From: a virus
DNA length: 64,000 nt
Virus record (IMG/VR): IMGVR_UViG_3300030331_006142
Coordinates: 1 to 64,000 of that record
Strand: one strand, 5' to 3'
The position numbers were made by a program, and so were the translations under genes. This document shows, one piece after another, positions 60,085-64,000 of the stretch. The notes below the pieces were generated by a model, which was not told where the DNA came from, did not search any database, and saw nothing but the letters and a program-made list of their open reading frames with translations. Every line of letters begins with the position of its first letter. Position 1 is the first letter of the stretch.

Positions 60085-60351
60085 TTATTTTTTTCGCGAA
60101 AGGACATCGCCTTTTGTTTCAATTTTTCGCAGCCACGTTGGATGAATATGATATTTCTGGAAATCACTCTCTTCGCCAAAACAGATAACTTCAAAAATAT
60201 TATCTTTTGTTGTTGGGATGCACTTTACAATATATCCGATTTTGCCGTGACCGGGAATGAGGGTGTTAAATTCAGGACTTAAGTCTGAATGGTCCCATAT
60301 CTGAACCATCGCTCCAGGCTTCAACTGCTCGTAGTGTGATTGTCTGGTCAT
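60085..60351 (-). CDS. GDLV-like small barrel protein (88 aa)
   Basis: AGAG before the ATG. QLKPGAMVQIWDHSDLSPEF, GKIGYIVKCIPTTKDNIFEV: the KPGxMV...G.IV pattern parallels the MKVGDLV proteins. Confidence 0.6.
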   Translation of the reverse strand: MTRQSHYEQLKPGAMVQIWDHSDLSPEFNTLIPGHGKIGYIVKCIPTTKDNIFEVICFGEESDFQKYHIHPTWLRKIETKGDVLSRKK

Positions 60352-60364
60352 AAATTCTCTTTTG

Positions 60365-60520
60365 CTAAAGATGAACCATGAGCATCATCATAAGATAAAA
60401 GGCTGCCACGCCGAGTACGCAGGCGGCGTAAATCTTAATAGCAAAAAACAGCGACCAAACTTCGTATTTCTTTTTTTCTTCATAGTGCTCTTTCCAATTT
60501 GGGTCTGCGTTGAAATTCAT
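60365..60520 (-). CDS. C-terminal membrane protein (51 aa)
   Basis: GGAGG 11 nt before the ATG. MNFNADPNWKEHYEEKKKYE then a membrane helix (AACVLGVAAFYLMMMLMVHL). Confidence 0.6.
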   Translation of the reverse strand: MNFNADPNWKEHYEEKKKYEVWSLFFAIKIYAACVLGVAAFYLMMMLMVHL

Positions 60521-60537
60521 TTTTAATCAACCTCCTT

Positions 60538-60747
60538 TTATCCTTGGTTCTCGTATGAATCCCAAATGTCAAACGCATCAACCTCGGTATCTTTGATTAC
60601 CTGATTGATTCGTTTAAGCAAATGCGCACAGGCTTCCATTATACCTTCTTGTGTATCGAGTCTATCTTCCCACTGTTTTTTCGTTAAGTCTGAATCAATC
60701 GAGAACGCGATTGATAATGCGTGATTATATTTTTTCTTGTCACTCAC
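60538..60747 (-). CDS. Hypothetical helical protein (69 aa)
   Basis: GTG start in GTGA overlap; AGGAG upstream. SDLTKKQWEDRLDTQEGIME, AHLLKRINQVIKDTEVDAFD. No family. Confidence 0.6.
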   Translation of the reverse strand: MSDKKKYNHALSIAFSIDSDLTKKQWEDRLDTQEGIMEACAHLLKRINQVIKDTEVDAFDIWDSYENQG

Positions 60748-60923
60748 TTACAACTCCTACACACATGACCGCCAAACTCTGGCTTCTTTACATTCGGGAA
60801 ATACTCGTGACAATAAATGCAGTCAACACCATAAATGTTTGCGCCTGCATAGTGACCACTGTCACGCTCGAAACGAAGTCGATTAGACCTCGCGATAAAT
60901 CTCATTCTTGCTTTGCCAGCCAT
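60744..60923 (-). CDS. Zinc-ribbon protein (59 aa)
   Basis: AAAGG before the ATG. Two pairs, CIYCHEYFPN and CRSCK, make a zinc ribbon; N-terminus is Arg-rich (MRFIARSNRLRFERDSG). First gene behind the 60960 promoter. Confidence 0.65.
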   Translation of the reverse strand: MAGKARMRFIARSNRLRFERDSGHYAGANIYGVDCIYCHEYFPNVKKPEFGGHVCRSCK

Positions 60924-60959
60924 AGAAAAATAACCTTTCTTGATTGTTTCTACTCTTAT

Positions 60960-60988
60960 AGTATAGCAGCTAAACTAATGAAAGTCAA
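60960..60988 (-). promoter_or_regulatory. Sigma70 promoter
   Basis: TTGACT, 17-bp spacer, TATACT; overlaps the end of the last array gene. Confidence 0.7.
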
Positions 60989-61179
60989 GAACTTTTTACA
61001 ATTTTTAAGTCGTAATCCCAAACATTATTTCCAATGGTTCCGTCGCGCCACAAGACTCTGTACTCATTATTGTTATATCTGTGTATCAAAAAACGAGTAC
61101 TAAATCCAAGAATGATTCCATACCTTTCTGCACCGTGGCGACTTGGATGATTGTCTTTAACTAAATCACCGACTTTCAC
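60985..61179 (-). CDS. MKVGDLV array gene 1
   Basis: 64 residues from GTG: MKVGDLVKDNHPSRHGAERY, IILGFSTRFLIHRYNNNEYR. Last gene of the array; its tail (LKIVKSS) differs from the ISESR consensus because no array gene follows. SH3/KOW-like small barrel predicted. 14-nt overlap with the previous member. Confidence 0.7.
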   Translation of the reverse strand: MKVGDLVKDNHPSRHGAERYGIILGFSTRFLIHRYNNNEYRVLWRDGTIGNNVWDYDLKIVKSS

Positions 61180-61339
61180 TGATTCTCCTGATAACGCTCA
61201 CATGATAAGAGCACCGAATCGGGCTGTTGTCGTCACAGAACTGGACAAGATAACACCTGTTTTGTTCCGCCTTAGCAACGATTATCCCAATACGATTAAC
61301 ATAAGAGTTATCGACCCTCACTAAATCACCGACTTTCAC
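61166..61339 (-). CDS. MKVGDLV array gene 2
   Basis: 57 residues: MKVGDLVRVDNSYVNRIGII, VAKAEQNRCYLVQFCDDNSP, ends RRISESR. GTG start; the tail encodes GGAG and the next GTG. Confidence 0.65.
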   Translation of the reverse strand: MKVGDLVRVDNSYVNRIGIIVAKAEQNRCYLVQFCDDNSPIRCSYHVSVIRRISESR

Positions 61340-61502
61340 TGATTAACTCCAAGGAAAAAGTGTAGTGATGAAAGACCTCACTGCCCCTATCGAGCCAAAT
61401 AACATCGCATATGTCGACGTCAACATACGTCTCGACTACAATACCCACTATGCGGTGCTTTTTTGGTATATCAATATGGTGGACCAAATCACCGACTTTC
61501 AC
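61326..61502 (-). CDS. MKVGDLV array gene 3
   Basis: 58 residues: MKVGDLVHHIDIPKKHRIVG, IVVETYVDVDICDVIWLDRG, ends LELISESR. 14-nt overlaps on both sides. Confidence 0.65.
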   Translation of the reverse strand: MKVGDLVHHIDIPKKHRIVGIVVETYVDVDICDVIWLDRGSEVFHHYTFSLELISESR

Positions 61503-61638
61503 TGATTAGCTCCAAGTCACATTGCTCGACGCGGAATTCCCCGTCAGGGAATAATACATAAAAACCATGCGGAACAACTTTGGTGATAACTCCAAGACCA
61601 TCCCAGCTAACCTGCTTTACCAAATCACCGACTTTCAT
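61489..61638 (-). CDS. MKVGDLV array gene 4
   Basis: 49 residues, the shortest: MKVGDLVKQVSWDGLGVITK, VVPHGFYVLFPDGEFRVEQC, ends LELISESR. ATG start in an ATGA overlap. Confidence 0.65.
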   Translation of the reverse strand: MKVGDLVKQVSWDGLGVITKVVPHGFYVLFPDGEFRVEQCDLELISESR

Positions 61639-61844
61639 TCTGGGTGCTTCCTCAACCATCTAAGCAAGCGAACGTCAATAGTTCTGGGGCTTGTCTCCCC
61701 AAGTAACAGAACCTTGTGGTTCTGTATGACCACACCGTCGTCACGATGAATGAAAGCCTCACCCAGATAGACAGCCACTTTATCATTGATATCGCGCGTG
61801 TGCCCGTTAATACGGTCGAACTTTACTAAATCACCGACTTTCAT
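61635..61844 (-). CDS. MKVGDLV array gene 5
   Basis: 69 residues: MKVGDLVKFDRINGHTRDIN, KVAVYLGEAFIHRDDGVVIQ. Tail (LRWLRKHPE) departs from the consensus and uses a 4-nt ATGA junction. Confidence 0.7.
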   Translation of the reverse strand: MKVGDLVKFDRINGHTRDINDKVAVYLGEAFIHRDDGVVIQNHKVLLLGETSPRTIDVRLLRWLRKHPE

Positions 61845-62031
61845 TTACCAACTCCAATGTTTGCATCCTATACGTGCGCTGACCATACTTTGTAGCCACA
61901 TGAACATCGGGATTGGGGTTCCATTTAATCTCCTCTGAGTCTTTGAAACTTTCATTCCAACCTAACGACACCACAATCCCGGTCAGGGCCGGGTACGTAC
62001 CGTACACCTTGACCAAGTCACCGATTTTCAC
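61831..62031 (-). CDS. MKVGDLV array gene 6
   Basis: 66 residues from GTG at 62031 (GGAGG 7 nt upstream): VKIGDLVKVYGTYPALTGIV, VHVATKYGQRTYRMQTLELV, ends NESR. Confidence 0.65.
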   Translation of the reverse strand: MKIGDLVKVYGTYPALTGIVVSLGWNESFKDSEEIKWNPNPDVHVATKYGQRTYRMQTLELVNESR

Positions 62032-62185
62032 TGATGACCTCCAGATTCGCCGCGGGGGCATTTTCGCGTTGACCGGTATCGACAAACATTATCTTAGCAT
62101 AACTCCGATGCAAGGCAACTAATAATGCCAGTCTGCCTGAGTCCCGGCAAAGATGATTGAGTCTTACCAAATCACCGACTTTCAT
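62018..62185 (-). CDS. MKVGDLV array gene 7
   Basis: 55 residues: MKVGDLVRLNHLCRDSGRLA, LLVALHRSYAKIMFVDTGQR, ends LEVISENR. Confidence 0.65.
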   Translation of the reverse strand: MKVGDLVRLNHLCRDSGRLALLVALHRSYAKIMFVDTGQRENAPAANLEVISENR

Positions 62186-62363
62186 TGACTACAGTTAAAT
62201 CCTTTTTCCTAATTGACAACGTAGCGCCGTTATCTTTGTTCCATCTAACTACTACCAGATAATCAGCATGAGGGTCGGGGCGAATTACCAGGCCATACCA
62301 GTTCTTCCACCTGTCGTGGACTCTTCCCTCTGGGGTATATCTTACCAAGTCCCCGACTTTCAT
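62172..62363 (-). CDS. MKVGDLV array gene 8
   Basis: 63 residues: MKVGDLVRYTPEGRVHDRWK, NWYGLVIRPDPHADYLVVVR, ends DLTVVNESR. ATGA junction with the membrane microprotein upstream. Confidence 0.7.
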   Translation of the reverse strand: MKVGDLVRYTPEGRVHDRWKNWYGLVIRPDPHADYLVVVRWNKDNGATLSIRKKDLTVVNESR

Positions 62364-62437
62364 ATTATTGCCACCGATAGCATCACGGCAAATGCAATAA
62401 CTAGAATTGGAAACATTACAGCTATAATAATTTCCAT
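62360..62437 (-). CDS. Membrane microprotein (25 aa) inside the array
   Basis: MEIIIAVMFPILVIAFAVML then SVAII; ends in an ATGA overlap with array gene 8. Entirely hydrophobic. Confidence 0.5.
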   Translation of the reverse strand: MEIIIAVMFPILVIAFAVMLSVAII

Positions 62438-62450
62438 AATTGCAATCTTA

Positions 62451-62624
62451 TCATCGTCTTTCACTGATTAACTCGCAACCACTTGTGACATACCAAACAA
62501 CTTCTCCTCTGGTGTTGAGGGCTTTGAGTGTTCCACCGTTCTGATTACTATACAGAATCACACCAATATCACTACTGTTCGGTGTGCGATATATGACAAA
62601 GTCGCCAGGCTTAAATTTCACCAT
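62451..62624 (-). CDS. GDFV-type barrel protein (57 aa)
   Basis: MVKFKPGDFVIYRTPNSSDI, ends VTSGCELISERR. TAATG start at 62624. Keeps the tail consensus (ELISERR) though the next gene has changed to the microprotein, a sign of a former array junction. Confidence 0.65.
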   Translation of the reverse strand: MVKFKPGDFVIYRTPNSSDIGVILYSNQNGGTLKALNTRGEVVWYVTSGCELISERR

Positions 62625-62854
62625 TATCTCCAAATAGTCACAAAATGACCAAATTCTCTATCAAAAACCTTCACAAGGCCCTCATAATTACCCATCATCA
62701 TTACCTTACAGATAGCAGCAATCCTTTCTTCTGAGTACCCTAGTTGTCTACCAAACGTATGCACATACGCCATAAGGGCATGGGCGTTACCATCTGGTCC
62801 TGTAAGGTCAATCTCTATTGGCCTGTGTGGCATCTCTTCTTTGCTGCGAATCAT
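62624..62854 (-). CDS. Hypothetical protein (76 aa)
   Basis: ATGA overlap. MIRSKEEMPHRPIEIDLTGP, GYSEERIAAICKVMMMGNYE; helical. No family. Confidence 0.6.
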   Translation of the reverse strand: MIRSKEEMPHRPIEIDLTGPDGNAHALMAYVHTFGRQLGYSEERIAAICKVMMMGNYEGLVKVFDREFGHFVTIWR

Positions 62855-63051
62855 CTTCCAACGTGCCTCGCGGTCTGCACCGAGCCAACATACTGGTAGG
62901 CTCCCTTGTTATAAGCAGGTGCAGAGCATTTTGCTTTACGGGCCTTTTCGCGGTTGGCAGCGTGGGCGCCACAGTCAAGACAAGTTCTGTAGCCCAGTTC
63001 GAGGCGCCTTGGGTTAAAAGATTCATAACAGATAATGCAAGTAGGATTCAT
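62851..63051 (-). CDS. Zinc-ribbon protein (66 aa)
   Basis: GGAG 6 nt before the ATG. CIICYESFNPRRLELGYRTC, CLDCGAHAANREKARKAKCS, PAYNKGAYQYV: a zinc-ribbon module also known from podophage-like early proteins (memory). First gene behind the 63079 promoter. Confidence 0.65.
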   Translation of the reverse strand: MNPTCIICYESFNPRRLELGYRTCLDCGAHAANREKARKAKCSAPAYNKGAYQYVGSVQTARHVGR

Positions 63052-63078
63052 GGTTATCTCCAGATTATTACTATATAT

Positions 63079-63107
63079 AGTATATCAGCTAAGTGCCTAA
63101 AAGTCAA
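63079..63107 (-). promoter_or_regulatory. Sigma70 promoter
   Basis: TTGACT, 17-bp spacer, TATACT. Confidence 0.7.
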
Positions 63108-63358
63108 GGCTTTTTTTTAGCATATTTCAGGTCGCGACGGTCAAAGTATGATTCCCAATAATAATAATTTCCGCGTGTTGCATATTCTCGTTTCTGCGAG
63201 TGATTAAACACAGATTTACACCAAAGAATCTTGTAAGTTCCACAGAAATATGCGCCTCGAACTTCTTTGATAATTCCAACGTCACCATCTCTAATCCAGC
63301 CTGTTCTTTTTATCTTCTTACCATAAGAAGATAATGTAACCAAGTCACCGACTTTCAC
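63104..63358 (-). CDS. MKVGDLV array gene 9
   Basis: 84 residues from GTG: MKVGDLVTLSSYGKKIKRTG, DGDVGIIKEVRGAYFCGTYK. Longer C-terminus (RRDLKYAKKKP) because the next gene has its own promoter. Confidence 0.7.
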   Translation of the reverse strand: MKVGDLVTLSSYGKKIKRTGWIRDGDVGIIKEVRGAYFCGTYKILWCKSVFNHSQKREYATRGNYYYWESYFDRRDLKYAKKKP

Positions 63359-63539
63359 TGATAACCTCCGCTTGTGATTCCCAGAGTGGACCCATCAAAG
63401 TGGGGAATGTTGGAGAACGGGCATCCCATAAGACTTTGAATAGTCTCCTGCGAGATGACAGTGGGCGAGGAACTTCTGCCACGACAATACCAACTCTTTC
63501 CATCCCCCAACTCTCTTTTACCAAATCACCGACTTTCAT
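63345..63539 (-). CDS. MKVGDLV array gene 10
   Basis: 64 residues: MKVGDLVKESWGMERVGIVV, SRRRLFKVLWDARSPTFPTL, ends EVISESR. ATG with GGAG 7 nt upstream. Confidence 0.7.
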   Translation of the reverse strand: MKVGDLVKESWGMERVGIVVAEVPRPLSSRRRLFKVLWDARSPTFPTLMGPLWESQAEVISESR

Positions 63540-63542
63540 CAG

Positions 63543-63833
63543 TTAGCTCCACGGACCTTTAACAACATTCTCTGATTTAATAATCTCTGCCTCCTTTTCA
63601 AGGAAAGCACGATACTCTTCGTTTAGGGTCCAGCCAACTTCCATAGTTTCGTTATTTAGTACGCCTTCGACGCGGCCTTCGCAAATACAGGAAAGCAGCT
63701 CACAAAAAATGGCCTGAGAGTTTGCAGCTTCGAGTACACCTCTATTGTAGGAATCAACAATGAAGTGTAGAACTTTTGTCCCCTGTCGATTGAGATTCTT
63801 TCTTGCTGTAATTGGGTCCACGTAATCAAACAT
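63543..63833 (-). CDS. Hypothetical protein (96 aa)
   Basis: AAGGAG 6 nt before the ATG; first gene behind the 63866 promoter. FDYVDPITARKNLNRQGTKV, RVEGVLNNETMEVGWTLNEE. No family. Confidence 0.7.
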   Translation of the reverse strand: MFDYVDPITARKNLNRQGTKVLHFIVDSYNRGVLEAANSQAIFCELLSCICEGRVEGVLNNETMEVGWTLNEEYRAFLEKEAEIIKSENVVKGPWS

Positions 63834-63865
63834 AAAAAACTCCTTAATTTTCAGTTACTTATAAT

Positions 63866-63894
63866 ATAATACACTATCTACGTTGTACTGTCAA
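63866..63894 (-). promoter_or_regulatory. Sigma70 promoter
   Basis: TTGACA, 17-bp spacer, TATTAT. Confidence 0.7.
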
Positions 63895-63913
63895 GATAAA
63901 AATCTATAAAAGT

Positions 63914-64000
63914 TTAATCCATACTGCGTGGGGCGAATGTCATTTTGCGAGAAAACCACCAAACATTGCTCACTGTGAAGTTGCGAAAGCGATTCTTCAA
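63914..64000 (-). CDS. C-terminal fragment of a gene entering from the right
   Basis: Open to the right edge: LKNRFRNFTVSNVWWFSRKM then TFAPRSMD and TAA at 63914. Too short to identify; nothing else visible between it and the 63866 promoter. Confidence 0.45.
   Translation of the reverse strand: MKNRFRNFTVSNVWWFSRKMTFAPRSMD

Noticed and set aside
62808-63026. 72-codon minus frame overlapping the zinc-ribbon gene
   Set aside because: Out of frame with the Cys-pair protein, which has a ribosome site and ATGA junction; shadow.
61164-63535. Regularly spaced TCACCGACTTTCA repeats taken as a CRISPR array
   Set aside because: Spacing is 150-200 bp and the repeats fall exactly on overlapping gene junctions; the intervals are coding.

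Overview
The window is most likely part of the genome of a large tailed bacteriophage, probably a marine T4-related myovirus. This is inferred from a T4 gp55-like late sigma factor, ClpP, a PIN-PhoH protein, DUF5872-type Lys-rich virion proteins, a lytic-transglycosylase virion protein, giant structural proteins, and long tightly packed AT-rich gene strings with ATGA/TAATG overlaps. No rRNA, ribosomal protein or chromosomal housekeeping operon is visible. A proteobacterial host is suggested by a very E. coli-like IscU, a one-piece tmRNA and a tRNA-Ile2/TilS pair; this is inference.

Layout. (1) 1-11 kb, minus strand: a giant virion protein of at least 2366 residues running off the left edge, a baseplate-like protein, small virion genes and the gp55-like sigma factor. 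(2) 11-22.3 kb: a sugar and glycosylation island (UDP-sugar 4,6-dehydratase, NeuB/PseI-type synthase, CMP-sugar cytidylyltransferase, class III aminotransferase, formyltransferase, methyltransferase, PhyH-type dioxygenase, Gfo/Idh oxidoreductase, two GT4 glycosyltransferases, two MAF-like domains). (3) 22.3-29 kb: Cas4/RecB-like nuclease, zincin, PhoH, a lone plus-strand trypsin-like lipoprotein protease, ClpP, tRNA-Ile2(CAU) and TilS. (4) 29-54.7 kb: virion and cargo genes, a tmRNA, IscU with a Cys-rich partner, a ligase/NMNAT fusion, PurA/PurZ, Nudix, a thioredoxin-like lipoprotein, and many otherwise unrelated proteins with one of two N-terminal tags (MKLIMENWRxFL or KxxLxxIIKEE) that resemble capsid-targeting leaders. 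(5) 54.7-56.9 kb: a non-coding hub with 30-bp-period iterons, dense CCTAC/GTAGG repeats, a G-quadruplex motif, GTTAA-N4-TTAAC dyads and an A-rich tract, interrupted by a short GC-rich plus-strand operon; this is a candidate replication origin or control region. (6) 56.9-64 kb, minus strand: an early-type region of very small genes behind six near-identical sigma70 promoters (CTTGAC, 17-bp spacer, TATAAT-like), including a ten-gene tandem array of MKVGDLV proteins.

Most unusual features. The MKVGDLV array uses a conserved 14-nt overlap in which the tail of one gene encodes the ribosome binding site and start of the next. Two facing operons at the hub both carry a DUF-like paralogue and a 19-residue basic microprotein. 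Copies of the tmRNA 3' end stand in front of tag-bearing cargo genes. A phage tRNA-Ile2 sits beside its own lysidine synthetase. Retained ribosome binding sites lie inside long fused virion ORFs.
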